From assembly GCF_004348445.1 (NCBI RefSeq), contig NZ_SMKV01000022.1, positions 35,346 through 99,345 on the forward strand: DNA of 64,000 nucleotides, given 5' to 3'. How positions within the stretch are numbered: position 1 is the stretch's first letter; the number at the start of each line of letters is the position of its first letter. Shown in pieces: positions 1-9,251 of the stretch. The translations under genes and the position numbers were made by a program. The DNA comes from Saccharopolyspora aridisoli. GTDB taxonomy: Bacteria; Actinomycetota; Actinomycetes; Mycobacteriales; Pseudonocardiaceae. The notes below the pieces were generated by a model. The model had not been told where the DNA came from. It saw only the letters and a list, made by a program, of their open reading frames with translations, and made no database searches.

Positions 1-2
1 TG

Positions 3-626
3 CTCGCCGTGAGCCCGCTGCCACCCGACTCCGAGCCCGCGGCCACGCGCGCCCCTTCGGCGCTGCGCGACGCCTGGACGCCCGTGGTGATGCTCAGCGG
101 CGGAATCGCAGGCGTCGCCTGGATGTGCTCGGCCGGACTGCCGTTCCTGGTCTCCTTCCGACTCGACGACGCCTTCACCCTCAGCCCTGGCGCACGCGGC
201 CTGGCGCTGACCGCCTACGGCATCGCCGGCGTGCTCGGTGCCCGGCTGACCGGCAGCGCCGTCGACCGCTTCGGCGTGCGAGCCATGCTGATCACCGGGA
301 TCCTGGCCGCCGCGATCGCCGTCGCCGCGATCGGCCTGGTCGACTCGCTGCCCGTGGTCGTGCTGGCCTGGGCAGCAGCCGGGGTGTGCGGACAGCTGAT
401 CCTGGTCGCCGTGCACTCCACCGTGCTCGGCGGGAGCGGCGGTGGCGGAGCCATCTCGGTGGTCACCGCATGGCGCTTCCTCGGGATGTCGGCCGCACCC
501 GCGGTGTTCACCGGGCTGTACTACCGCGACCCAGCGCTGGGATTCGGCGTCGCGGGTCTGCTGCTGGCACTGATGATTCCCGTTGTTTCCACTTGGTGGC
601 CGCGGACGCCCCGCGCCGCTGACTGA
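3..626 (+). CDS. MFS transporter, C-terminal half (cut by window edge)
   Basis: The reading frame is open to the left edge, so the gene starts outside the window. The GTG at 9 is probably internal. The visible 205 residues begin with a hydrophilic stretch typical of the central MFS loop. They continue with about six hydrophobic segments, including small-residue helices with the pattern GIAGVLGARLTG followed by VDRFG, the loop after TM8 in many MFS proteins. This fits TM7-12 of a drug or metabolite exporter of about 400 residues. The substrate cannot be told from the sequence. A secreted nuclease gene follows on the same strand after 134 bases. Confidence 0.75.
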   Translation, partial: LAVSPLPPDSEPAATRAPSALRDAWTPVVMLSGGIAGVAWMCSAGLPFLVSFRLDDAFTLSPGARGLALTAYGIAGVLGARLTGSAVDRFGVRAMLITGILAAAIAVAAIGLVDSLPVVVLAWAAAGVCGQLILVAVHSTVLGGSGGGGAISVVTAWRFLGMSAAPAVFTGLYYRDPALGFGVAGLLLALMIPVVSTWWPRTPRAAD

Positions 627-760
627 CTCATCGCAGCTCGCTGCGGGTTTCGGGCATCGGAGCGTCCACTCCACGCCATCTCGTCACCAGATTTGTGTCA
701 CCCAATGGTGATCGTTTCTGTGTCACGCTTCCCGCGACTCGACCACGGGGAGAGGGAGAC

Positions 761-1549
761 ATGGAGATCACCCGCTGGAAGCCCTTAACGCTGTTGTGCG
801 GAGCGGTTCTGGTGGCCGTGCCCACCGCCGCCGTCGCAGTGGCCTCGCCCGCCCAGCCCGCCGCCGAGGACTACTACCAGGACGCCATCGGCAAGACCGG
901 GCCCGAGCTGGAAGCCGCGCTGCACGGCATCATCAGCAACGGCGTCACCACCCTGAACTACGACGACGTGTGGGAAGCCCTCAAGGTCACCGACGAGGAC
1001 CCCACCAACACCAGCAACGTCGTCCTGCTCTACACCGGCCGCTCGCAGCCCGAGGACACCAACGGCGGCGACGCCGACCAGTGGAACCGCGAGCACGTCT
1101 GGGCCAAGTCCCACGGTGACTTCGACACCGTGCCCGGACCGGGCACCGACGTCCACCACCTGCGGCCCACCGACGTCACCGTCAACTCCGACCGAGGCAG
1201 CAAGGACTTCGACATGGGCGGCTCCGAGTCCGCCGAAGCCCCCGGCAACTTCACCGACGACGACTCGTGGGAGCCCCGCGACGCCGTGAAGGGCGACGTC
1301 GCCCGGATGATCTTCTACATGTCCGTGCGCTACGAGGGCACCGACGGCTTCGCCGACCTCGAGGTCAACGACCAGGTCGGCAACGGCAGCGCCCCCAACA
1401 TCGGCAAGCTCTCGGTCCTCAAGCAGTGGAACGAGCAGGACCCGCCGGACGCCTTCGAGCAGCGCCGCAACGAGGTCATCTTCACCGACATCCAGCACAA
1501 CAGGAACCCGTTCGTGGACCACCCGGAATGGGTCGAAGAGATCTGGTGA
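761..1549 (+). CDS. Secreted endonuclease I family nuclease
   Basis: A 262-residue exported nuclease of the endonuclease I (EndA/NucM) family, expected to cut DNA or RNA non-specifically outside the cell with a metal cofactor. The ATG at 761 follows an AGAGGGAG ribosome site; an upstream in-frame start at 695 has no such site. Residues 1-35 form a signal peptide with a hydrophobic core ending near ASPAQPA. The active-site region is clear: NREHVW at 109-114 with His112, then DVHHLRP at 130-136 and Asn142/Arg145 of the beta-beta-alpha-metal fold. The length is normal for the family. It is probably a monocistronic nutrient-scavenging enzyme, followed by a convergent gene. Confidence 0.88.
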   Translation: MEITRWKPLTLLCGAVLVAVPTAAVAVASPAQPAAEDYYQDAIGKTGPELEAALHGIISNGVTTLNYDDVWEALKVTDEDPTNTSNVVLLYTGRSQPEDTNGGDADQWNREHVWAKSHGDFDTVPGPGTDVHHLRPTDVTVNSDRGSKDFDMGGSESAEAPGNFTDDDSWEPRDAVKGDVARMIFYMSVRYEGTDGFADLEVNDQVGNGSAPNIGKLSVLKQWNEQDPPDAFEQRRNEVIFTDIQHNRNPFVDHPEWVEEIW

Positions 1550-1597
1550 TTCCCTTCCATTCTCGGTGATCGGCTCGCGCCACTCGTTGTTTCGAGG

Positions 1598-2014
1598 TCA
1601 GCTCGGGAGGACTCCGTCTTGGACGAGGCCTCGGTGGATGGCTTCGCTGACGGCCTGGAGTGAGGACAGGGGCCGGATCATCACCGTGAAGGTGGTGATC
1701 CGGTCGTGCGCGTCGAGGTGGATGAGGTCGATGCCCTCGACCTGCTTGCCTTCGACGACCGTGCGAAAGTGCAGGACGTGGGCCCGGGTGTTCTCGCCGT
1801 CAGGCCCCTGCCCCTCGCCGGGGAAGTCGCCGACGTAGCGGAAGTCCTCGAAAGTCCGCTGCAGCACCCGGAAGAGCGCGCGCACGGTGTCGATGCCCTC
1901 GAACGGCGTGAACTTCACCGGGCTGAATAAGCGGATGTCGTCGGTGAACTCCTCGACCGCTGCGTCGAAGTCGCCCGCTTCGACGGCTGCGCGAAAGCGT
2001 TCTGCGGCGTTCAT
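1598..2014 (-). CDS. NTF2-like (SnoaL-type) protein
   Basis: A 138-residue protein with the NTF2-like cone fold pattern: an N-terminal helix pair (AAERFRAAVEAGDFDAA), FTDDIRLFSPV, then beta strands ending with ITTFTVMIRPL. Such proteins bind small hydrophobic molecules and range from polyketide cyclases to limonene-epoxide-hydrolase-like enzymes. The catalytic function here is unknown. The ATG at 2014 overlaps the TGA of the PadR gene as ATGA, so the two are translationally coupled and the NTF2-like gene ends the operon. Longer starts further upstream lie inside the PadR gene and are unlikely. Confidence 0.75.
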   Translation of the reverse strand: MNAAERFRAAVEAGDFDAAVEEFTDDIRLFSPVKFTPFEGIDTVRALFRVLQRTFEDFRYVGDFPGEGQGPDGENTRAHVLHFRTVVEGKQVEGIDLIHLDAHDRITTFTVMIRPLSSLQAVSEAIHRGLVQDGVLPS

Positions 2015-2553
2015 GTCCCTCGATCCTGGTCGTCGTCGAGTGCTCGGATCGTCTCCTCGCACCACTCCAGCAGCGCCTGCTCGGTGCGAATCCCGCCGCT
2101 GAGCACCAAGTGCTGGTGCAAGGCCTGGCCGGACAGCTTCGCGATGTCGGGGAAGTCGCGCCGCTCGATCTCGCGGTAGATCGCGATCCGCGCGGCGTGC
2201 TGGTCGCGCTGCCGCGCCATCTCCTCCCGCACCCGCGCGACGTCGCCGAACGACGCGCCGCGCAGCTTGACCGTCAGGTCGTTGCGCGTGGAAGCAGGTT
2301 CGGCGATCCAGCGCGCGAGCTCGTCGGCGCCGGTCTCGCTGACCCGGTAGACCTTCTTGTCCGGTCGCTTCTGCTGGGCGACCTCGTCGCAGTCGACCCA
2401 GCCGAGCTCGACCATGCGCTTGAGACTGCGGTAGATCTGCTGGTGACTCGCCGCCCAGAAGTACCCGATCGACTTGTCGAACCGCCGCGCCAGCTCGTAG
2501 CCCGAGCCCGCGCGCTCCCGCAGCGACACCAGGATCGCGTACTCCAGAGACAA
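2011..2553 (-). CDS. PadR-family transcriptional regulator
   Basis: A 180-residue regulator that begins at a TTG codon at 2553, preceded by GGGAGG. The N-terminal winged helix starts at once: LEYAILVSL, then GYELARRFD, then HQQIYRSLKRMVELGWVD, which is the recognition helix and wing of PadR proteins. The C-terminal half (Vir-like PadR effector/dimer domain) contains VREEMARQRDQH and helical segments. Many PadR repressors control detoxification genes next to them. It lies 14 bases downstream of the nitronate monooxygenase-like gene and overlaps the NTF2-like gene, so it probably autoregulates the operon through the repeated GTTGCA site at 3605-3625. Confidence 0.88.
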   Translation of the reverse strand: MSLEYAILVSLRERAGSGYELARRFDKSIGYFWAASHQQIYRSLKRMVELGWVDCDEVAQQKRPDKKVYRVSETGADELARWIAEPASTRNDLTVKLRGASFGDVARVREEMARQRDQHAARIAIYREIERRDFPDIAKLSGQALHQHLVLSGGIRTEQALLEWCEETIRALDDDQDRGT

Positions 2554-2567
2554 CGGCAGCCTCCCTC

Positions 2568-3593
<1,026 letters not shown>

Positions 3594-3604
3594 CTATGCA
3601 CCGA

Positions 3605-3625
3605 GTTGCAATGCAACGGGTTGCA
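3605..3625. promoter_or_regulatory. Candidate PadR operator (three GTTGCA half-sites)
   Basis: GTTGCA (3605-3610), one base, then TGCAAC (3612-3617) makes a perfect inverted repeat. A third half-site GTTGCA lies at 3620-3625. The cluster is 54-74 bases upstream of the nitronate monooxygenase start, where the promoter of the PadR operon should be. Assigning it to PadR is an inference from position. Confidence 0.5.
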
Positions 3626-3685
3626 TAGGCGCGATCGAGCGAACTCGGCGGAGGTCGCTCGCCGGACGGTGCGACCCTCCGCGGG

Positions 3686-4462
3686 CTAGAAGTTCACGTA
3701 ACCGCCGTCGACGGTGAGCTCGTCGGCGGTGTGGTACGCGCTGGCAGGGCTGGCCAGGTACACCGCCAGCGAACCGAAGTCGCCCGGCTCGCCCCAGCGG
3801 CCGGCCGGAACCCTCGGTAGCACCTTGCGGTGGAAGGCGTCCGAGTCGAGCATCGGATCGGCCAGCGGGGTGCTCACCCAACCCGGCAGCACCGCGTTCG
3901 CGCGAATGCCGTGGCGGGCCAGCTCGATCGCGATCGACTTGATCATCGACACCAGAGCGCCCTTGCTCGCCGCGTAGGCCTGCCCGCGCGGCTGGCCCTG
4001 CCGGGCAGCCAGGCTGGAGGTTCCCACCAGGCTGCCGCCCTCGCCCTGCGCCAGCATCTGCCGCGCCGCCGCCCGCAACGTCAGGAACGCCCCGTCCAGG
4101 TCCACCCGCGTGACCCGCCGGAACTCGCTGAGCTCGGTGTCGACGAAACGACTGCCCACCCCGCCGATCCCGGCGTTGGCGAAGCAGGAGTCCAGCCGCC
4201 CGAAGGTCTCCACCGTCCGCGCCATCGCCTGCGCGACCTGCTCCTCGTCGCCGACGTCGCACCGCACGGCGAGCACCTTCCCACCGTGCCCTTCGAGCTC
4301 ACGCACCGCGGCCTCGTTGCGCTCGGCGTTGGTGCCCCAGACGCACACCGAAGCCCCGGCCGCCGCCAGCGCGTCGGCCATCGCCAGGCCGATTCCGGAG
4401 TTGCCGCCGGTGACCAGCGAAACGTGCCCGGTCAGGTCGAACGGGTTGGGCTTCTCGCTCAC
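3686..4462 (-). CDS. Short-chain dehydrogenase/reductase
   Basis: A 258-residue classical SDR with an NAD(P)-binding Rossmann fold: TGGNSGIG at 18-25, NAG at 96-98, catalytic Ser150, Tyr163 and Lys167 in YAASK, and the C-terminal ending DGGYVNF. It probably oxidises or reduces a hydroxy- or ketoacyl intermediate. The GTG start at 4462 overlaps the stop of the upstream acyl-CoA ligase as GTGA and has GGAGGC eight bases before it, so the two are coupled. The ORF continues in frame further 5', but that part lies inside the ligase gene. The pairing suggests activation of a carboxylic acid to its CoA ester followed by beta-oxidation-type redox chemistry. Confidence 0.9.
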   Translation of the reverse strand: MSEKPNPFDLTGHVSLVTGGNSGIGLAMADALAAAGASVCVWGTNAERNEAAVRELEGHGGKVLAVRCDVGDEEQVAQAMARTVETFGRLDSCFANAGIGGVGSRFVDTELSEFRRVTRVDLDGAFLTLRAAARQMLAQGEGGSLVGTSSLAARQGQPRGQAYAASKGALVSMIKSIAIELARHGIRANAVLPGWVSTPLADPMLDSDAFHRKVLPRVPAGRWGEPGDFGSLAVYLASPASAYHTADELTVDGGYVNF

Positions 4463-6048
4463 GGGGTGCCGCCTCCCTGCGGGGTGTGGGACTGCTCGCG
4501 GTACTGGCTGCGCAGCGTCGTCTTGAGGACCTTGCCGCTGGGGTTGCGTGGCAGCTGCTCGACCACGCGGATCTGCTTGGGCCGCTTGTAACCCGCCAAG
4601 CGCGCGCGGCACCAGCTCTCGATGTCCTCGTCGGTCGGCGGATCGGCGGGATCGCGCGGAGCGATCACCGCCAGCGGGGACTCGCCCCATCGCGGGTCCG
4701 GGACACCGATCAGCGCCACCTCACCGACCTTGGGGTGTCCCGAGAGCGCTTCCTCGACCTCGGCGCAGTAGATGTTCTCGCCACCGGAGATGATCATGTC
4801 CTTCTTGCGGTCCACCACGTAGATGTAGCCGTCGGCGTCCTGGCGCACCAGGTCACCGGAGTGGAACCAGCCACCGCGGAAGGCCTCCGCGGTCTCCTCC
4901 GGCTTGTTCCAGTAGCCGCTCATCACCGTCGGTCCCTTGTAGACGATCTCGCCGACCTCGCCGGGTGAGACGTCGTTCATCTCGTCGTCGACGATGCGCA
5001 CCTCGACGTTGAGCAGCGGCGTTCCCACCGAACCGATCTTGCGCAGCGCGTCCTCGGCCCGCAGCGCCGTCGTCACCGGGCTGCACTCGGTCTGCCCGAA
5101 CACGGTGCTCAGCTCCGCCTGCGGGAACGTCGCCATGATCTGCCGCAGCAGCGTCGTCGACGCCGGTGCCGCCCCCCAGCTGATCCGCCGCAGCGCTGAG
5201 AGGTCGTACTCGGCGATGTCGGGCAGCGAGCAGATCGCCTGCCACTGGGCGGGCACGAAGAAGCAGCCTGAGATCCGCTCCCGCGCCAGCATCTCCACCG
5301 TCTCGCGGGGGTCGAACCGACCGGAGGACGACAGCACGATCCGGCCACCGCGCAGCAGCGGCCCCATCAGGCCCGACACCCCGGCGATGTGGAACAGCGG
5401 CACACCGACCAGGTACACCCTGTCGTCCTCGGAAACCCCGTTGTGGATGAGCAGGCTGCAGGTGTGCATCAGCAGGTTGTAGTGGGACAGCACCGCGCCC
5501 TTGGGACGTCCGGTCGTGCCGGAGGTGTACATGATGAAGGCGGGGGAGTGCAGGTCCACGTCGAGCTCGTCGTGCTCGGGCGAGGCCGCGGCCAACGCCT
5601 GCTCGAAGTCCACCGACTCCGCACCGGCGTCGCCGTCGCCGATGACCAGCGCGAACCGCGCCTCCGGAACTCGCTGGCGGGCCTCGGCCACGGTCTCGGA
5701 GAGGAACGAGTCGGTGATCACCGCGCTCGCGCCGCTGTCGGTGAGGGCGTAGGCGATCTCGTCGGCCACCAGCCGGAAGTTGACCGGCACGCAGATCGCC
5801 CCGATGCGCGAACCGGCCACGAACGCCTCGATGCTCTCCAGGTGGTTGAGCGTCGCGACCGCGAACCGGTCGCCCGCGCCCAGCCCGCGGTCGTGCAGGG
5901 CGTTGGCCAGCCGCGTGACCCGCTCGTCGAACTCGGCGTAGCTGCGGGAGATCTCGCCGTGCCGCAGCGCGATCTCGTCGGGGATCTTGCGGGCGTGGCG
6001 CGCGAGCTGGTCGCTGAGCGTCATGCCCTGGCCGGGATGTGCGGACAT
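4459..6048 (-). CDS. AMP-dependent acyl-CoA synthetase
   Basis: A 529-residue member of the ANL superfamily (long-chain or aromatic acyl-CoA ligase type). The ATP-binding P-loop YTSGTTGRPKG lies at 174-184, FGQTE follows in the middle, YKGPTVMSGYWNKP and HSGDL mark the hinge region, and the C-terminal lysine is in NPSGK near residue 506. It converts a carboxylic acid, ATP and CoA to acyl-CoA through an acyl-adenylate. The ATG at 6048 has GAGGTGA upstream; longer in-frame starts run into the non-coding leader. It is the first gene of an operon with the SDR and possibly the three genes beyond. A TGGAC-5-GTCCA palindrome sits 72 bases upstream. Confidence 0.9.
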   Translation of the reverse strand: MSAHPGQGMTLSDQLARHARKIPDEIALRHGEISRSYAEFDERVTRLANALHDRGLGAGDRFAVATLNHLESIEAFVAGSRIGAICVPVNFRLVADEIAYALTDSGASAVITDSFLSETVAEARQRVPEARFALVIGDGDAGAESVDFEQALAAASPEHDELDVDLHSPAFIMYTSGTTGRPKGAVLSHYNLLMHTCSLLIHNGVSEDDRVYLVGVPLFHIAGVSGLMGPLLRGGRIVLSSSGRFDPRETVEMLARERISGCFFVPAQWQAICSLPDIAEYDLSALRRISWGAAPASTTLLRQIMATFPQAELSTVFGQTECSPVTTALRAEDALRKIGSVGTPLLNVEVRIVDDEMNDVSPGEVGEIVYKGPTVMSGYWNKPEETAEAFRGGWFHSGDLVRQDADGYIYVVDRKKDMIISGGENIYCAEVEEALSGHPKVGEVALIGVPDPRWGESPLAVIAPRDPADPPTDEDIESWCRARLAGYKRPKQIRVVEQLPRNPSGKVLKTTLRSQYREQSHTPQGGGTP

Positions 6049-6119
6049 CGTCACCTCGCCGTTGAGGGGATGGGCCAACTCATCGTGCGGGCGCGGCTGG
6101 AAGTGGTCAAGGCGATGGC

Positions 6120-6134
6120 TGGACGTTTTGTCCA
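6120..6134. promoter_or_regulatory. Palindrome upstream of the acyl-CoA ligase
   Basis: TGGAC (6120-6124), five bases GTTTT, then GTCCA (6130-6134) form a perfect inverted repeat in the 220-base region between the divergent ligase and MFS genes. The rest of that region has no evident gene. The position suits a repressor operator; the cognate regulator is unknown. Confidence 0.35.
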
Positions 6135-6268
6135 CACCGGCGTAATGAACTTCACGCCGTGCGAAGGGGTTTCGGCAGCTCCTCCTGTTCCAGGCCTGCT
6201 CTCCGGCGTGCGAGGCTGATCGCGGAGCAAGTGGTCGAGCCAATGTCGCGGCGAGGTGTCAACGAAGC

Positions 6269-7486
6269 GTGACCGAGAGGGAGAAGCCCTTCGAGCTGAG
6301 AACCGTTGCCCTCGCGGCATTCGGCCCCACCCTGCTCTTCGCCACCGGCGAGGGCGCGATCCTGCCGGTGCTCCCGCTGGTCGCCGCCGACCAGGGCGCC
6401 GGACTCGCCGCGCTCGGCCTGATCGCGGCCATGATCATGGTCGGTGAGCTCATCGGGGACCTGCCCAGCGGCGCTCTCGTGCACCGGCTCGGCGAACGCC
6501 CCGCGATGATCCTCGCTTCGCTGGTGTCGATCGCCGGACTGCTCGGCTGCTACTCCTCCACCAACCCGTGGCTGCTCGGCGCCAGCGTCTTCCTCGTCGG
6601 GCTGGCCACCGCGGTGTTCGCGCTGGCCAGGCACGCGTTCATCACCACCAGCGTCCCGCTGCGCTACCGGGCCCGGGCGCTGAGCGTGCTCGGCGGGCTG
6701 TTCCGCGCCGGCTACTTCATCGGCCCCTTCGTGACCTCGCTGGTGCTGGCGATCAGCCCCGAGAAGCGGTCGGTGTTCCTCATCCACGTCGGCTTCGCCG
6801 TCGCCACGCTCGTGCTCCTGCTGTTCACCGGCGATCTCACCCCCGCCGACGACCCCGGCAGGCGCGAAGCCCACCACGGCCTGCTGCCCACCATGGTCCG
6901 ACACCGCGGCGTGCTGCTGCGGATGGGTTCCTGCGCCGCGCTGCTCGGCGGACTGCGAGCCTCCCGCAACGTGGTGCTGCCGCTGGTCGCCGTCGCGGCG
7001 GGACTACCGCCGTCGACCACGGTCCTGGTCATCGGCATCGCGGGCGGTGTCGACTTCGCGCTGTCCTACTCCTCCGGGCAGATCATGGACCGCTGGGGAC
7101 GCCTGTGGGCGGCGGTGCCGTCGATGACCGGTCTGGCCATCGGGCACACGCTGCTGTTCGTGGTCATCGACGTGCCCACCTTCGCGGCGGTGGCGGTCCT
7201 GCTCGCACTGGCCAACGGCACCAGCAGCGGCATCCTGATGACCCTCGGCGCCGACCTCGCCCCGCACCCCGCGCCGGCCCCGTTCCTCGGCGCCTGGCGC
7301 TTGACCGGCGACTTCGGCCAGGCCGTCGGACCGCTGGTCATCTCCGGGCTCACCGCGCTGGCCGGCGTCGGGTTCGCCGGTGCCGGCATGGGAGTCCTGG
7401 GATTGCTCGGCTCGGGCCTGCTGCTGCGGTACACGCCGCGCTACGTGCCGCGGCAGCCCGCGCTGGGCCTGGAGGGTGATCGTTAG
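6269..7486 (+). CDS. MFS transporter (drug-efflux type)
   Basis: A 405-residue, twelve-segment MFS protein. The N-terminal half has GELIGDLPSGALVHRLGERP, the MFS motif A region between TM2 and TM3. The second half has SSGQIMDRWGRLWA, the matching loop after TM8. A central hydrophilic loop with TPADDPGRREAHH separates the halves. It probably exports a small molecule by proton antiport; the substrate is unknown. The start is a GTG at 6269; GGCGAGGTG lies just upstream. It is divergent from the acyl-CoA ligase operon and is followed by an exported nuclease gene on the same strand after 87 bases. Confidence 0.85.
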   Translation: MTEREKPFELRTVALAAFGPTLLFATGEGAILPVLPLVAADQGAGLAALGLIAAMIMVGELIGDLPSGALVHRLGERPAMILASLVSIAGLLGCYSSTNPWLLGASVFLVGLATAVFALARHAFITTSVPLRYRARALSVLGGLFRAGYFIGPFVTSLVLAISPEKRSVFLIHVGFAVATLVLLLFTGDLTPADDPGRREAHHGLLPTMVRHRGVLLRMGSCAALLGGLRASRNVVLPLVAVAAGLPPSTTVLVIGIAGGVDFALSYSSGQIMDRWGRLWAAVPSMTGLAIGHTLLFVVIDVPTFAAVAVLLALANGTSSGILMTLGADLAPHPAPAPFLGAWRLTGDFGQAVGPLVISGLTALAGVGFAGAGMGVLGLLGSGLLLRYTPRYVPRQPALGLEGDR

Positions 7487-7573
7487 CTGGGACACATGAC
7501 CCAGGTGGTGGAGTGATCGCTGGACAGCCTGATGATCGAATCATTCGAACACCTCGCCGAGAAGGGAAGTCCG

Positions 7574-8224
7574 GTGTCGGCCAACGAGAAACCTGTCTGG
7601 ATGTCGGTCGCGGCAGCGGTGCTGCTGGGCGCGATGTGGCTCGTCTTCGAGTCCGGGCTGCTCGATCCGAAGGTCAGCGCGGCGACCGGTCCCGCGAGCG
7701 ACCAGCTCGCGGAGCTCACGGTCGCTCCGGCCGGCTCGATGACCGGGTACTCGCGGGAGAGGTTCAAGCACTGGATCCCGCAACCGGACGCCGGGAAGAA
7801 CTGCAACACGCGCGAAGCGGTGCTGGCACGCGACGGCGAGAGCGTCAAGGCCAATGCGGCTTGCGAGGTCACCTCGGGTTCGTGGACGAGCCTCTACACC
7901 GGGGAGAAGGTCGCGCAAGCCAGGGGCGTGGACATCGACCACATGGTTCCGCTGGCCAACGCCTGGCGCAGCGGTGCCAACGAGTGGGACGACGCCAAGC
8001 GCCAGCAGTTCGCCAACGACATGAGCCTGCCGCAGCTGGTCGCGGTGGATTCCAGCTCCAACCGCAGCAAGGGCGACCAAGACCCCTCGACCTGGAAGCC
8101 CACCGCCCGGGGCCAGTGGTGCGTCTACGCCACGGACTGGATCACGGTGAAGAAGAGCTACGGCCTCACCGTCACCGACGCCGAGAAGAAGGCGCTGACG
8201 GAGATGCTCGCCACCTGCAAGTGA
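7574..8224 (+). CDS. Exported HNH endonuclease family protein (GmrSD C-terminal-like)
   Basis: A 216-residue protein with one N-terminal membrane segment (about residues 9-26), probably an uncleaved anchor or signal peptide. The His-Me finger nuclease motif follows: VDIDHMVPLANAW with Asp122-His123, and SSNRSKGDQDP with Asn163, matching the HNH proteins related to the C-terminal domain of GmrSD (DUF1524). Four cysteines (NCNT, AACE, QWCVY, ATCK) may form two disulfides, which fits an extracytoplasmic location. The GTG at 7574 has AAGGGAAG nearby; the ATG at 7532 is an alternative start that would add 14 residues. It is probably an external nuclease that scavenges or degrades DNA. Confidence 0.8.
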   Translation: MSANEKPVWMSVAAAVLLGAMWLVFESGLLDPKVSAATGPASDQLAELTVAPAGSMTGYSRERFKHWIPQPDAGKNCNTREAVLARDGESVKANAACEVTSGSWTSLYTGEKVAQARGVDIDHMVPLANAWRSGANEWDDAKRQQFANDMSLPQLVAVDSSSNRSKGDQDPSTWKPTARGQWCVYATDWITVKKSYGLTVTDAEKKALTEMLATCK

Positions 8225-8229
8225 GTCGC

Positions 8230-8265
8230 GCGGGTGGGGGGTTGAGCTGATCTCCCCCCACCCGC
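8230..8265. terminator. Bidirectional hairpin terminator
   Basis: GCGGGTGGGGGG (8230-8241) pairs perfectly with CCCCCCACCCGC (8254-8265) around a 12-base loop. It lies between the convergent HNH nuclease and TAXI genes and can end transcription from both. It has no U-tract, as is common in actinomycetes. Confidence 0.75.
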
Positions 8266-8270
8266 TGCGC

Positions 8271-9251
8271 TCAGCCGCCCAGGGCCTGCTTCGCGCCCGG
8301 GTGCAGCGGCACCGGGTCGCTCGCGGTCGCCTGGTCGCGGTTGATCTGCTTCGCGGAGGGGTGCACGGCTTCCAGGTCCGCCTTCCGGTCGAACAGCAGC
8401 TTGGTCACCGCGCAGGCGTTGTTGGGCGCGAAGTCGTCCCGCACCACCAGCAGGTTCGGCACCTCGACCGTGGGCACGTCCGCCGGCAGGCCGTAGGTCG
8501 CCGCCGGGATGGTGCCTTGCTCGTAGACCGGGCTGATCTTGTTCAGCTCCGGCAGCAGGGGCGTGATGTCGATGAACTTCACCGCACCGCCCAGCGTCGT
8601 GGTCAGATCGGTGATCTCCGGCGTTGGCAGACCGCCCGACCAGAACAGCCCGTCGATCGTGCCCGACTTCATCCCGTCCACCGACTTGCCCAGCGCCAGC
8701 CGCTGCGCCTGGACGTCGGCGTCCGGGTTCAGGCCCGCGGACTCCAGCAAGCGGTTCGCGATCACCTCGGTGCCCGACTTCGGCGACCCCGTCGAGATCC
8801 GCTTCCCGCGCATGTCCGCGACGCTGTTGATGCCCGAATCCGCCTTGACCACGACGTGCGTGGAGTTCGGGTAGATCCTGCTCAGCGCCTGGATCGACTG
8901 CTGCTGGCCGTCGAAGGCGCCCTTGCCCGCCACCGCGTCGGCTGCGGTGTCGGCCAGGGTGAAGGCGATGTCGTAGTCCCCGGCCACCAGTTGCTGGATG
9001 TTCTGCACCGAGGCACCGGTTTCGGCGGCCGTGGCGCGCAGCTTGGTGTTCTGACTGATCACCTGCGCCAGGCCACCGCCGAGCACGTAGTACACGCCGC
9101 CGGTGTTGCCGGTGGCGATGGTCAGCCGGCCGTCACCGGCCTCGCAGGACGCCGCCTGCCCGGCGGGTGCTTCCTGGACCTGCTTGCCGCCGCAGCCGGT
9201 GAGCACCAGCGCCGCCGCGGCCGCGGTCGCCAGCAATGCCTCAATCCGCAT
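8271..9251 (-). CDS. TAXI-family TRAP transporter substrate-binding lipoprotein
   Basis: A 326-residue periplasmic-type binding protein anchored as a lipoprotein; the lipobox is LTGC with Cys20. The mature start has the TAXI signature: LTIATGNTGGVYYVLGGGLA, then TGASVQNIQQLVAGDYDIAF. It presents a solute, often a dicarboxylate or amino acid such as glutamate, to the membrane partner. Its ATG at 9251 overlaps the end of the fused permease gene (stop at 9241) by 11 bases, so the two form one transporter operon with the permease first. A strong hairpin follows the stop codon. Confidence 0.92.
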   Translation of the reverse strand: MRIEALLATAAAAALVLTGCGGKQVQEAPAGQAASCEAGDGRLTIATGNTGGVYYVLGGGLAQVISQNTKLRATAAETGASVQNIQQLVAGDYDIAFTLADTAADAVAGKGAFDGQQQSIQALSRIYPNSTHVVVKADSGINSVADMRGKRISTGSPKSGTEVIANRLLESAGLNPDADVQAQRLALGKSVDGMKSGTIDGLFWSGGLPTPEITDLTTTLGGAVKFIDITPLLPELNKISPVYEQGTIPAATYGLPADVPTVEVPNLLVVRDDFAPNNACAVTKLLFDRKADLEAVHPSAKQINRDQATASDPVPLHPGAKQALGG

